Part shown: piece after piece, positions 12,700 to 24,985 of the stretch
How the letters are laid out: each line of letters starts with the position of its first letter
Position numbering within the stretch: position 1 is the first letter of the stretch
DNA from: Homalodisca vitripennis
Lineage: Eukaryota > Arthropoda > Insecta > Hemiptera > Cicadellidae
Assembly (NCBI RefSeq): GCF_021130785.1
Contig: NW_025778916.1
Span: forward strand, 1-64,000
Direction of reading: 5' to 3'
DNA: 64,000 nt
Notes under the pieces: model-generated
Database searches by the model: none
The model's input: the letters and a program-made list of their open reading frames with translations, nothing else
Told to the model about the DNA's origin: nothing
Made by a program: the position numbers and the translations under genes

Positions 12700-15600
12700 A
12701 TGTCATTGGGTTAATTCGCTCCTCTTCAAACATTCGAATATGATCGCCATAACCACACATTATTAACAAAGTGATTCTTTCTTTCTCTTTTGGGTGATAC
12801 AGTGACAAAAACAATAATTAGGCAAAATTCTGAGTTACGCTAGCTACTGCACTCAATACTGTAGAAAGGCAACTAAGCTATCAATTTTATTAGTGACATG
12901 GTGAAACTCTTATTTATGTTGCTATTATTCTACTATTAGGTACAGATCGTACCTAATAGGTAACAGATCGTAAAAAAACTATTTAGGTGATCCCTCAATG
13001 CATAAGATATTAGTTATTTTCTTTGCTGTTGTGATTTTCGTGTAAACATAAAGACAGGAAAATTTTTGAAGATAATGCCTTACTGTAACAAAGTTTTTTA
13101 ATAAACCTCAAGACACTTTTTATTTTATTGATTAAAAATTACTAAGAAAATCAGCCGTATATATTGTTTTAAAGTCTGTAAAAGCTGGTATTGAATAGGA
13201 TATTTTATTAACAAATGTTTGCTAAAAATACGCATCTTTATGCTCATTAAATATTTATTAAATGTGACAGTTTTAATTCAGGCGTGAAATAATTCTGACG
13301 TTTCTGCTAACAGCCACAACCGCTGACTGACAACTGGTGACGTATCTGTCACATCGGTTTGCTTGTTTTTATGTAAAATATAAACTATTCCAACCAGGAT
13401 ACATTTTGGATCATGTAAGTTAAAAAAAAACGTTTAAAATAATTTCTTAGGTAAAATAACACTGGTCCTATTCCATCACTGCTTTCAGATCATATAAGAA
13501 ATGATCCCAAAATATACTACCATTTTCTCACTTTACCAAAAACTCAATTGGTTTTCATATTGTGTAGGATTAATATATTTCTATTTTTAGAACATTCTAT
13601 TCATGGTAAATTCTCCATAAGGGGTTAAAAAGCACATGACAGTAGCAACACACCTTTTGCTTTAGCGCTCAAGCTTCACTCTTCCTCTACGCCATCTGCA
13701 GATCCTCCAGGACAAACGTAGCAACAACCATTTACTGAAGATAAGTTCTGTGGGTCATAAAAGCATATTTTATTAATTATGGTGAAGTCTATGAGATGGG
13801 AGCCTGGAAATTTTACACAGAAGTGAGATTTAAAACCTTTATTTTCTGTTGATCGATTCTAATGCCAATTGAATCTGTAGTGATAATCATACAGCTGCTA
13901 TGTGATGGAAAACCATTCGCCGTGACCAGTAGTAGCCAAACTCTGGGTAACAATTCCTCTTATTGTGATCTCCACTTGTACCAACTTCTTTACAATAAAA
14001 GAGACAAGACTTTGTACTTGTCGAAACAGAATATGACTCTTCATCTTGTTACTTAACTTGCAAAAAGTCTTAGTTTCTTCTTCCATCTCATCACGGAGTA
14101 GATAAATTTTATTCACACCGTCTGGAACTAGAACTTCATCTTTAATCCTCTCGTAGTTATTTTGATATCGAAATGGTATCTCTCGCCACCGAAGCTTTGT
14201 ATATTACCAAAAAACTTTTATTAACAAGGCAAACAGACAATTTATAATATAAGAATACGTGTATGGGTACTTAAAAATATGCATTATTGGACATTGAAAG
14301 ACGTTTAGTAAAATATAGGTGTAAATGGTTGGATGAAACACAAACAGATAATGACATTAAAAAACATGACACAATCTAGCTAAACAGCTATAAAACAAAA
14401 AGTGAAGATTATAAGTTAAATAAATCTATTCCTTTTCACTAATAATGCAACTTAAATTAATGTAATGGTGAATCGTGCGTTACATCATATATGGCTTTAA
14501 TAAGGTCACAAAGCATGACCACACCAAAGCATACGTTCCTCCAAGCTCAAGTGAATCCCTCAACAAATCATAGTTAAAACGAAAAAATGGTCTTTTGTCA
14601 GATATTCATATTAAGAAACCGGATACGAGTGAACCTTCTTAAAATCGTGCCATCGTCTGTTTGTCCGTACGATACTTCTTGATAGGGAAACTCTAGAGGC
14701 ATGGAACTTACTACGCTACGTACGTTACTCTTGGTATAACTGAGAACTCTCTTTATTTTCGATTCAAATGGTCTAAATTAAAGGTATATACAAATGTATT
14801 ATGTAAACAAGCTGGTCTAATCCTTAACGAGCATGAAAACGATACAATTTTAGAATACACACATTTGTACCTAAACTGGCAGTCTATAAGAACCAATTTC
14901 AATTGTATAAACACACGACCTGGTATATAAAAATTGATAAGGAATGCCTCCTTATAAATAGATTTATTATCAGCTGCACTAAGTATTAGTGAAGACTTCA
15001 ATAAAAGAGTATCAAAAAGGTTAAAAATATCAAACGAAAATATGTAGTTTATATCATATATGTTCTTTGCCTGTCACACTTAAATTCATTGGAGACATGA
15101 TACATAATAATCGATATACCTCATTCAGAAAAATATATTTAGATTTATATTCGATATTTTTCCGATTTAATATTTTAAATATTTGTTAACCAATTAAAAA
15201 TTTAGTTACTTGTCAGGTGGATAGTTTTAGTTGTGTCTAAACTAAATATCATCCATCATCATAGAAAACCATTTCATACTTCTAACCCTTTCGACTTGAT
15301 TAGTTAATTAGATAATTGTCCCTACCGATTTCAAACAAATCCAGAATGTTAAACAATTCAAATAAGCTGTCTGCTCTTGGCCTATGAGTACAGTAAATGA
15401 TTTTTAAATAATTTATATTTTATTATTAAAACAAAAAAGTTATTAAATGTCTGCATACATTTCAACTCCATGCGAAAGGACTAAGTTTCATCTTCTGAAA
15501 TAGGCCTACTTATTTTGAGAGATATTTAAAACAATAAAATATACAGGCTATTATAAGTTATATTATAATAATGTTTGACTATGAAAATTTTGTTGAAATG

Positions 15601-16900
15601 TGACAATATATAAATGAAATTTCTAAAAAGATTGTTTGAGAGTACTAAACAAAGTTTCATCTTTACTAGACATTACAAATGATGATAAAATCCCCCAGGG
15701 AATAGACAAACCAATTACTTTCGAAACTTTCTTGATTTCCTTGTTTTCAAGGATTAAAATTTTCTATTCCCTCTAATGCTTTGAAAAACCAATCACTCGA
15801 TCTAATAAATTTTAGACAAGCATATGGCAAGCACTCGATTTCACATTTTTATGTATTGCAAAAAAAATTATAAAAAGATTAGGGTCTATCGAAGAAGTTT
15901 TAAAAAGGCAACCTCTATAATACGTTATTTCTCTCATTAAGAAAGTAAAAAATCCGTTAAGCATCAGTACAGTTTATATACCAGTGTCTTCAACAATATC
16001 AAAGAGGGAGCATTTGTTCAGAAAACGCCAGAAGATAGAGATAGAGTGACAAAGAAAGCTTCAAGTGTAAAACAGTTCCTTGATTTGATTTACACGAAAG
16101 AAACGATCTGTGAAACAAAGGACTCTAAACGCTGACAGCCATTGTTGTCATAAAGACACGTGTAGGTCACTGGTTAAGAAACTGCTGTATCTAATTTTAG
16201 CGAGTCTTTTGAAAGGGTTCAAACAGCTTTTTGGTATGTATGAACACTTTTCTTTCCCTTCCTTTCTTCTTTCTGTTCTTTATTTTTGTATTTACTAATA
16301 CCTCCCCCACCTGACAAAGAGAATATATTTCAATCCTCGAAACGTTGTGTTATACCTTTTGTAGCATATAAAGATGGACTAAATATGAAGTTCTGTTATT
16401 GAGTCAAACATTCCATCTTCAATAACATACTTTAAATAAATAATTGTTTTTTGTTTCCACCAAAAACGTCTTTGGCACACAATACCACCTTCACGAGAAA
16501 TATAATAATTGAGTTAAATAGAATAAAAACATCAAGAGTATTAATGACTAATATTTGGACAACGATATCTTTCAAAATCTATTTAAATTCTCTAATTAAT
16601 AAAAAAAATTTAAACAAACATGTTTCTCGTATACTTTTTGACTCAGAAACTACTTAAGGAAACGTGCATAATTTAAAGTGAATGATATAAAACTAAAATA
16701 ACAAAGGCACCCGATAGTAGGATTGCCTTGAGATTGTATTCTAATGGAACACATTTTATTTTAATAAATTTGATATGAAAATCAACATGGGGAACATTCT
16801 GAAGTAACTGTAAATGTAAATCCATATATTGTGATGATTCTAACGATTTAACTAAACAAAAATTTACTAAAATTATAAAATATAACAGATAGCACTAAGT
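12700..16900. other. AT-rich intergenic DNA, nothing recognised
   Basis: Short open frames near 13860-14120 and 14750-15000 were read in both directions and gave no recognisable motif. A '(c)ctcgaaacgttgtg' phrase at about 16335 resembles retroelement 3' ends but nothing around it supports that. Confidence 0.45.
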
Positions 16901-16914
16901 TTACTTTTTGCTAT

Positions 16915-17240
16915 TTATTCTCCTGAGGTCATGAAGCAGAAGAGACCTCTATTTACACTAAAAAGTACCACTATTTAAGGGATCTTGGCGCTTGCTCCCG
17001 AGTGACAGTTTGAGAAAGACTAGTTTTAGGGGATGTTTAATGTTGAGTTTGCATGAGGAGGGGTAGCTGGATGTACTATCTTAGCCATGTCTCCTTGGAA
17101 TGAGAGGAGACTAGCTGTCTTCGAGCCTCTTCCAGTCAAAATAGATAGGGGAAGATATTCTCTCATATTTAGGCTAGCAAACTCTTAAAGCCACACTAAT
17201 CCCTCCGACAGCTATCCATGGCAGTAGTTTACACCTATTT
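16915..17240. other. Less AT-rich block of unknown nature
   Basis: About 320 bp of mixed base composition between strongly AT-rich flanks, with sharp edges. It looks like inserted repeat DNA, but I find no second copy in this window and no reading frame I can name. Confidence 0.3.
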
Positions 17241-17789
17241 GTCCTTTCTGTAACCCGTTATCTCGATATTTCAAGAGTTCCTTTTTTATTTCATTTCGTT
17301 AATTAACTCAATATGAGAATTAGTACAAAATAAATTTAATTACCTCATAATCGATATGAGTTGTAAAATGTTCTCTAACACTGATCTAAAAATCGAAAAC
17401 CTAAAAATTTACTTCTAATATTTGGTTTGATAAAAAATGCTATTGGTTTTAATTTTCAAAGTAATAAAGAAACGGTAACAAAGTTTGTGTTTACGTTACT
17501 CGCTGTTTTAATTTGTTTATAGATCAAAGCCCAACTGTACGGCAGGAATAAGTAAAATTGGCTGCCAAACGAGTTTTTTGTATACTTTTTCAAATATAGC
17601 TTGCATAGTTATCAATTAAAATATCCATATTTTATTTAGTAATTCATGTAATAATATATTCGAATTATAATTTTTTAAAGTTTTCGCAAACATTTCAGTC
17701 ATCATTACCGTAATTTAAAACTATATCAAAGAGAGTTAAAAACACATCCAGTAGCAGACTTAATGGTGTGGGGGTTTATCTTTTTGGTG

Positions 17790-18045
17790 CCACAGAGTGA
17801 CAAGTGATGTCTTGTGTTTTGTCTCAGTCGCTCATCTGATGATAGAAGACTGATTCGTGATTTGTAAATCTAGCGCTATAGACTAATCACAAAATTCCGA
17901 TATGATGTCGAAACACTGTGAACAAGAGTCCTGTACATTAGACTAATGAAGTGGAGGCTTGAATGTTTGATGTCACAGAGTGTTAGTGATGCCTTGTGTT
18001 TGTCTCAAACGCTTATCTGCTAACAGAAGACTAAATGAAAATTAG
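17790..18045. repeat. Two diverged tandem copies, period about 179 bp
   Basis: 'cacagagtg...agtgatg(t/c)cttgtgttt(t)gtctca' followed by 'cgct(c/t)atctg' and 'agaagact' occurs at about 17793 and again at about 17972, with substitutions and small indels. Confidence 0.6.
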
Positions 18046-18303
18046 TTTATTTATTGTAAACTACAGGACAGGACACTATGGTTATATGGCGGACAGTTAG
18101 CGTTGCCGTACAACATTACTCCACGTAACAACCGAATTACGCCTCATTTTTGCAACCCACATACTTCAGGCGTTAATTTTGTTAAGTTTCTATCCAGTCT
18201 GCAACTCTTCCATGCATTTACTGTTTTCAAGGAAAACATATTTTATTTAATATTTAATTTCCCAAATAAAACATCATAACTTTTCATCTGTTACAATTGA
18301 TGG

Positions 18304-18330
18304 ATCATTTATTTATTTATTTATTTATAC
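18304..18330 (-). repeat. (TAAA)n tail marking the 3' end of LINE-A
   Basis: Plus-strand ATTT repeats read as TAAA repeats on the coding strand of LINE-A. They sit about 580 bp beyond its ORF2 stop, as expected for a short-repeat tail of a Jockey/CR1-like non-LTR element. Confidence 0.75.
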
Positions 18331-18913
18331 ACGGTTGTCACCATTTTTACAAGTAATATAATAATAGATCATGTTCCACAAGATGGCAATATATACAATC
18401 AAAACAAAACAAAACTTCATCTTAAGTGAATCATACTCATGCAACAGGAGAGAAGCCAAGAAAATTATGTAGGCTACATGCAAACAATACAATATGCCAA
18501 ATACAATATGCTAAACACAATAAGCTACTAGGCATAAATAAACAACTGACAGACATGCAATACATGTGATTCATTATGACTAGTTCATACACGAGCAGTC
18601 TGTATAGATTCATATACCATAAAACAAATTAATACAACAACCAACAACATGCAACCAGTACATGCCATTAATATCTAAAATATACAGTTTATATACAAAA
18701 TAAATATATTAAGTAATAAATAACAATAATATCTACATAGAAAAACACATTGAAAATAACTGCAATATCGGCAAGGTGCAATAACTATTTACGAAATATA
18801 GTAGGGCAATAATCAACAAATACAGTAACTAGTACAATTCAACAATAAAATAAAAAAGAGCTATAAAACGAACTGGTATAACAATGCTCTAACTATCCAG
18901 TATCAGATAATGC

Positions 18914-21749
18914 TTACATAGTGTAGCCCAATAATAAAAATATCCTTTTCAGCGATGACACACTATTGCAAAATAAGTCGTGGTGATGGCAGATTAGGTT
19001 ACCAAGCCGGTGTAATCTGGGGATGACACTGTGAAATTCATAGTTGGTGGAGCAATGCTGTACACAGAAGATGTCCAGAGACCGAGTTCTACCAGGTACT
19101 CTGAGATTGATGAGGTGGAGTAACTCCGAGCAATCGACATCTCCAGTGAGGATCTTCTGTAGAAACACCAGGTCATGCAGTCTCCTTCTCGCATATAATG
19201 GAGCCAGCCCCAATTGATCCGCTACCAACTCCAAGGGAACTTCACTGTAGTTGTATCCTAGCTTGGTACCAATTATCCTAACAAAGCGATCTTGTATGCT
19301 CTGGAGTCGCTGAATATGTCCAAGTTGGTAGGGACACCACACAACACAGCCGTACTCCAACACAGATCTAACTAGCGCTGTGTATGCTATCTTCATCGCT
19401 TCAACACTAAGACCGCTTCTAGAAGTCCTTATGATAAACCCCAACATCTTAGCAGCCTTCCTGGTGATTATGTCTATGTGTAATTCAGGGCTTAGGTCCG
19501 AAGACAACCCAATTCCAAGGTCTCTAATGTAAGACTTACGGCAAAGTGTAGTGTTGCTTAGACAGTAATCAAACATCAAAGGCTTGGAGTTCCTGTGAAA
19601 TGTTACAATAGCACACTTCTCGGCATTCAGTCTCATTCCGTTGAGTAGGCACCAATCTTCGATTCTCTTAAAGTTACGTTGTAACAGATGGCAATCCTCA
19701 ATGGATGAAATAGGACAAAAAACCTTAATATCATCAGCGAAAAGTAAGCATCTTACGTTGATAACATCCACCAAGTCATTGAGAAATACAGTAAACAAGA
19801 ATGGGCCCAAATGAGATCCCTGAGGCACCCCCGATGTAGCATAAAAAGGCCGAGAAGTGGCACCCAAAAACTTCACAGAAAGACTTACGGTCTGCCAGGT
19901 ATGATTGAAACCATTGTAGAAGATTGCCAGTGATACCATAAGCGTTAAGTTTGGCAAGAAGATGCGGATGACTCACAGTGTCGAACGCCTTGGAGAAGTC
20001 AATATAACCGGTGTCAACCTGCATTCCATCTCCAAAAGCTGCGATGATAAAGCTTTCATACAATGCAAGGTTAGTAATAGTTGATCTTCCGGCTGCAAAA
20101 CCATGCTGCGCAGATGTAAGAATGTGGCGAAAGGAAAATCCAATGCGATCCAGTACAAGTGATTCAAACAGCTTCCCAAGTGCAGGCTGTATGACAACTG
20201 GGCGGTAGTTTCGGACATCCTCAATATTTGAGGACTTGTGTATAGGAACCACAAAGCTGGACTTGAGTCTATCCGGAAAAGCACCTTCGAGTAGAAACTT
20301 ATTAAAGATAACGGTTAGCTGGGGAGCAAGAATATCACTGCATCTCTTGAGAATTAGAGGAGGTATATCATCAGGGCCAGTACCCTTGTAGGGATCCAGT
20401 AAATCAAGCTTTCGTTTAACTTCATCAACTTCAAACACACAAGAAGATAAATTTGTATGTAGATCAAAACTATATGGTGGCACAGTCACATTTGAAGCAG
20501 AGTATACGGAAGAAAAATGGTCGGCAAAAAGATCACAAACTGTAATTGGAGTTGAAGCCATACGATCTCCAAGGGTATATGAGTCAGATGATGTCCGATG
20601 ACTTCCCAAAGTTCCATTGACAAAGCTCCAAAAGGACTTAATGTTCCTGGGAATTGAACCATTTACATGTGCAATATAACCCCTATAACATTCAGAGCTG
20701 AGGTCCCTGCAGAGAGCGCGGACATGCCTAAATTCCTCGTAATCTGAAAGTCGATTAGTGACCTTGTATCGCTTGTGAGCAGTCTTCTTAAGAATTGTCA
20801 TCCTCTTCAACTCGGCCGTGAACCAAATGGGAAACCTTAATTTGCCAACCTTCCTAGTAGGTGTGTTTTCGATCACAATACTCCGAATCTTGTCCAACAG
20901 ATCACTGAAGAAATCAGAAACATCAGGCAGGTCATATTGAACAGTTCCAAGTAAATAATGCAATCTTCGAGCAATTTCACCCACATTACATTTAATAAAA
21001 TTGTAGACTACACGTTGGTCATCGACAGTCATTTGGGGAGAAGGTATTTCACAACAAATAGCCGGGTGAGCAGGTTCAATAGGCAATAGATGATCAAGGG
21101 CAGCAGAAACCAAAACAGAGGGGTCAGAGCCAAATATGAGATCCAACAAAACCCCGCGCAGATTGAGCACAGCATTTATCTGGGTTAAACTATAAGTGGC
21201 TGCCATTTCAATAATATAGGAAGCAGCTCCATTAGAAGCGAGAGGATCAATTCGAGCCCAATCCACATCCGGCAAGTTGAAGTCCCCCAGCAACAAACTG
21301 TGGCAAAAAGTAGTACCATCTGAGAAAACTTCATCGTCTGCATTGCAGTAGCGGGCGTAGGTGACAGCGGGCTGTTGTGGTGGAATATAGAATCCTCCAA
21401 TCAGTATAGGTAAATCTAACTTATTGGCCTTAACAGACAAAAAGATGCATTCAATATCTTCTACAGAAGTATGTATAACATTAGATCCCAGATATGTCCT
21501 AGTGGCCACTAGAACCCCACCTCCACTTTCTTTATAACTAGTATGAGAAGATCTGTCGTGGCGATACACATTAAAATCATCAAGACCCAATTCGGAGCTA
21601 TGAATATCAGAATTTAAGTTTGTCTCTGTGAAAACCAGTATATCATAGATGCATGTAGCTGCTGCTTTACAGAGGTCATTTAATTTGGTACGGAGACCAT
21701 TAACATTTTGGTAATATACCGTGAGATGAGATATCCGAGAGTTAGCTAG
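18914..21749 (-). pseudogene. LINE-A ORF2: endonuclease-reverse transcriptase with one frameshift
   Basis: Copies the element RNA at the target site: the endonuclease nicks DNA and the RT primes from the nick. The frame is open from 21749, immediately at the ORF1 stop, and starts with LANSR then the endonuclease motif YYQNVNGLRTK. It continues with VFTETNL, LLGDFNLPDVDW and LDLIFG. The RT follows with NYRPVVIQP, GFAAGRSTI, FSKAFDTVSH, SGVPQGSHLGP and the catalytic FADD. The region after the RT ends with the usual WCPYQLGHIQRLQ block. An extra T near 19885 shifts the frame between SYLADRK and the SGVPQG motif. No ATG is placed to start ORF2 near its first endonuclease motif, which suggests translation coupled to ORF1. 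The endonuclease histidine region reads EPAHPAI rather than the usual SDH form. Confidence 0.85.
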
Positions 21750-21755
21750 TTTTTT
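21746..21755 (-). promoter_or_regulatory. Candidate -1 ribosomal frameshift site joining LINE-A ORF1 to ORF2
   Basis: The coding strand reads CCA AAA AAC TAG at the end of ORF1. AAAAAAC, phased A AAA AAC in the ORF1 frame, is one of the best known eukaryotic -1 slippery heptamers, and the stop codon directly follows it. Slipping back by one gives AAA AAA CTA GCT AAC, which is exactly the ORF2 frame and stays open for 53 codons to 21590 and beyond. I did not establish a downstream pseudoknot. The sequence and phase are seen; use as a frameshift signal is inferred. Confidence 0.5.
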
Positions 21756-22663
21756 GGACTCTGTTTGACTATCTTAGGAATGCCGAGAGTATACTTGATT
21801 GTGAGACCAATCTCACCAGCGTCCTCTCTTCTCCTCAACTCAGCCCTAAGATTAGAGAGATGCTTTCTTTCCTGAGGGGTTCTGTCCCGGGAGAAACTAA
21901 TTCCAGAGAGACGAGAATCCAGGCCGTCTAATGAAGATTGATCAAAGTGTTTGGCAAAGTCGGTGACATCATTGCAACTATTTAATGCTACTTTCAAAGG
22001 TCTGGGCTTTACAGCAGATGGTTTTCCTATACGGAAAGACTTAAAAGTCATATCCTTGCTAGCACAAAATTTGCTTATCAAGACGGCAATAAACTGATTG
22101 TCGTGCTCAACTCTTACAGCCAACGTTTTACTACTGCTTTCAGGTAAATCATGTATGATAATGTTTCTAGACCGACGAGATCTATCAGACATCTCCTCCA
22201 ACACAGACTCAATCCCGACCCGGGACTCATTGCCAGTCTGTAAATCCTTCAAATGGTCCTCAAGTGTCTCCACACGTTTCTCAATATCAGCAATGCGGGG
22301 CTCGAAATTGTTTAACTTTTCGTTAACTGAAGCAAGTTCATCCTTAATGGCGCCAATGTTCGCAGGAACATCCTTTAAGTTATCCAATTTGGTCAAAACA
22401 AGTGCCATTTGCGAAGCGACCACATCAAACCGAGAAAACATTTGGTTGAGCGGATGCTGGTTTGGCTTGGTACAGTCCACCCTATTACAAAACCATTTAA
22501 CTTTATTATCAGTGGCCAACTCGCGATACTCCGTATCAGTCACATTCATGCAATGGGAGTGAAACCATCTACCACACTCCTTCTCACACTGAATCCCTTT
22601 CTCAGTGTCTAATACTACCTTCATACAAACCAAACAGACAGCCACATCAGGCAATAAAAACAT
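21746..22663 (-). CDS. LINE-A ORF1: PHD-finger, coiled-coil RNA-binding-type protein
   Basis: 305 residues, ATG start. A C4HC3 zinc module (Cys10, Cys13, Cys26, Cys30, His35, Cys38, Cys59, Cys64) forms an N-terminal PHD finger. Residues from about 75 to 145 hold a heptad-rich coiled coil suited to multimerisation. From about 160 on comes a basic domain opening with RRSRNIIIHDLPES, which resembles the RRM-like fold of LINE ORF1 proteins. It should coat the element RNA and assemble the retrotransposition particle. The frame is intact. It ends in TAG directly after a slippery heptamer that leads into ORF2. Confidence 0.8.
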   Translation of the reverse strand: MFLLPDVAVCLVCMKVVLDTEKGIQCEKECGRWFHSHCMNVTDTEYRELATDNKVKWFCNRVDCTKPNQHPLNQMFSRFDVVASQMALVLTKLDNLKDVPANIGAIKDELASVNEKLNNFEPRIADIEKRVETLEDHLKDLQTGNESRVGIESVLEEMSDRSRRSRNIIIHDLPESSSKTLAVRVEHDNQFIAVLISKFCASKDMTFKSFRIGKPSAVKPRPLKVALNSCNDVTDFAKHFDQSSLDGLDSRLSGISFSRDRTPQERKHLSNLRAELRRREDAGEIGLTIKYTLGIPKIVKQSPKN

Positions 22664-22920
22664 GTTGGAGTATAGTTAATTGAACAGAAGAATATGCGCT
22701 AAAGGCCTTCAGAAATGAACTTTGACAGGGATGAGCAAAATACACAAAGCATCGATAGCTACTCGATCCACCAACGATGAAAGTGCATTTGCTATAGTAT
22801 ATGTGAAGAAAAGAAGAGATATGCGATGTATATCGAGAAGGCTGTGGCGCTTGTGCAAACTGACGTGGAGACTTTACACGATGACAGTTGTTTGCTTTGA
22901 CAATCGTTAGTGACAATACA

Positions 22921-24354
22921 GGGATATAGAGCAGAGTTATTCGTAAAAATATTTATTCTTAGATGAGGTTAGTGAAACATTCAGACTTCTACAGACACAA
23001 ATCACTTAGCTGATCAAAATTAATCAAGTTGAGATCACAAAATCAGCAGGACACACGTAATGAAGCATAAATTGAAGAGTAAATCACAAGTAATCCAAGC
23101 TAAGCAACATGCAGGCAACACGGTGATAAAGTAGCTTACATGCACAGTTCATACGAATTTCAAACTGTAGGCATCATGCATAAAAGACGTGCTGGGCTAA
23201 TATACACTCTATATTTCACAGTCTATGACTATAAAAGAAGAAGACAATTTAAGCACAATTTGTAATCGTCTGCTATCCAGCACATTCAATGTTAATAAGA
23301 TAGGTTGTTTTAATTTAATTAATAGTGAAATATTTAGCAAAGCATACTTAAAGATTACAATATTGTTGCACTCACTCGATTAAAATGAAGAGATAAATCC
23401 AACATTAGAGCACCTGAACACCAATGAAACTAAGAAAATCAGCTTAATTATTAGCACTAGCACAATACGTTGGATTCAAAACTGCCATCCAAAGACATAA
23501 AAGATCATATTTTATTCTCAATAAAACAATTTAAATTCATATTTAGGACATTTGAACATTAGACATTTAAATCAAGTCATAACATTTTATGTTGAACTTT
23601 TATTTTATATCACTAAACATTTAAAAGTATTACAATACTTATACTTAATACATTATAGTATATATAATTTACCTTTATTCCTTAAGAAAGTCCATAAATA
23701 AATCTCTCATTATTCTTTTGGCCTTCTTTACCTTTTAGATAGATTTTTTAATTCAATTATTAAAATTAAGAGAACCTAAAATATTCTTCACACCGATATT
23801 GCTACTGATACTTTTTGGCCTAAAACATTTTAAATATAAAAACCTTTATCTGTATACAAATATCTGTTATTAAATTAAAGAGTACTATACAAATACTAAT
23901 TTTAAAACTTAATAATTTAAATCAATAATCTCATATTTGAGCTTTACTCTTTAAAATGTCTCCATAATGTACAATTACGTAGATCTTTGTCTAATAAAAC
24001 ATTTTGTTTATTGCTAGGAAGATTGCCACTACATTTTTAAAATTTAAAGTTTGCAAAGATTAGTATTTGTTGGACTAAAATTTAGAAATATACATTAACC
24101 GCACTATTTTCAATAACTGTATCTGAATATATTTGGCTGTTCAGGAATGGGAAGAAAGAAAGACATCAATCCTTCTCAGACAAACCTATTAAGGAGATTT
24201 CATTTTAATCTTCTGGCAAATATTTTGTCTTCTCATATAATTCAAATAAATTGAAGCTTTTATAAAATTGATTCAAATTAAGTAATCTTATTCCTTATTC
24301 TCTTTTATGAGCAAAGCTAATTAAAATACAATTTAAACTTAATTGAAAAATAAC
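22921..24354. other. AT-rich intergenic DNA, nothing recognised
   Basis: No reading frame, repeat match or RNA gene was recognised between the presumed 5' end of LINE-A and the microsatellite at 24355. Confidence 0.5.
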
Positions 24355-24377
24355 ATATATATATATATATATATATA
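24355..24377. repeat. (TA)n at the truncation point of Gr-3
   Basis: A short TA run followed by 'catacgagaaaactcaa'. Almost the same sequence recurs at 26774-26797 in the loop of the palindrome. Confidence 0.85.
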
Positions 24378-24395
24378 CATACGAGAAAACTCAAT

Positions 24396-24985
24396 ATAGT
24401 ATTTAAGTAAGACGCATAACATATGGAAATCATTACTGGATTTTCATAATGGTTTATTGTACTTATTCCTCAAGTAGCTACATCGTACGTAACAAGCACT
24501 GCAGTGACAACGTAGGTTACTAAGATTCTTATGTTTATTTTGGATTTTGGTGGCTGGTATATAATATCACTCCAAGTGTCCTAGACACTCTCCACAATTT
24601 TGTGGAAGTTGACAAAGCACTGATATTTTCTGATATTGGTGACAAAGACAACGACTGATGTCAATGACAAACAGGTATACTCCAGAATCATTGTAGTAGT
24701 GGTAGTATTAGTGTTCCAATAAGAGGGCAAGGTGGACCGTGTATTTAAGTATTCGAGATACACCCCAATAACACGGGAGAGTCGCTTGAGCTGCTGTAGA
24801 GATCAAACTCCATGTGAACCATGATGGAGAAAATCTCAATTCTTGACCTTCGTTTTGGCACAGAAAAATTTATCAAAAAACAATCCTCCAAAAAGTTGGC
24901 TCGTTTAAAATTGCTTCTTTTGAAAAAACCTGCATTCTGCAGAATTGTGCGCAGAAACTTTTTGGGGTGTTACTTTACTATTCAA
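24396..24985 (-). pseudogene. Gr-3: truncated gustatory-receptor-like pseudogene
   Basis: Left-arm twin of Gr-4 on the minus strand. It keeps only the first half of the receptor and is cut off at the TA run near 24377, so the C-terminal half with the signature helix is missing. It shares both in-frame stops of Gr-4: TAG after FHKIVESV and TGA in place of a conserved Trp codon. It has extra single-base insertions of its own: an additional G in the 'ttggggtgtat' stretch, an additional A in 'ccaaaacg' and a longer T run just before it. The shared stops show the gene was dead before it was duplicated. Confidence 0.8.

Larger units (their letters stand above)
18304..22920 (-). mobile_element. LINE-A: near full-length non-LTR retrotransposon (Jockey/CR1-type group)
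   Basis: A two-ORF LINE on the minus strand. A short 5' untranslated stretch precedes a PHD-finger ORF1 (21746-22663), then comes an apurinic-type endonuclease plus reverse transcriptase ORF2 (21749-18914), a 3' untranslated region and a (TAAA)n tail. Total length is about 4.6 kb. The 5' end is not sharply defined and no target-site duplication was found. One frameshift in ORF2 is the only clear lesion, so the insertion is fairly young. PHD-finger ORF1 proteins are known from the CR1/L2-like side of the LINE tree; the clade was not tested by phylogeny. Confidence 0.85.

Noticed and set aside
14753..15001. 82-codon minus-strand frame as a small gene
   Set aside because: No motif, no homologous copy in the window and base composition equal to its non-coding neighbours.
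16320..16400. Penelope-type retroelement end suggested by 'cctcgaaacgttgtg'
   Set aside because: No RT or GIY-YIG motif was found in the adjoining sequence on either strand.
22098..22562. 154-codon plus-strand open frame opposite LINE-A ORF1
   Set aside because: It is antisense to a well supported ORF1 with a PHD finger and has no motif of its own.
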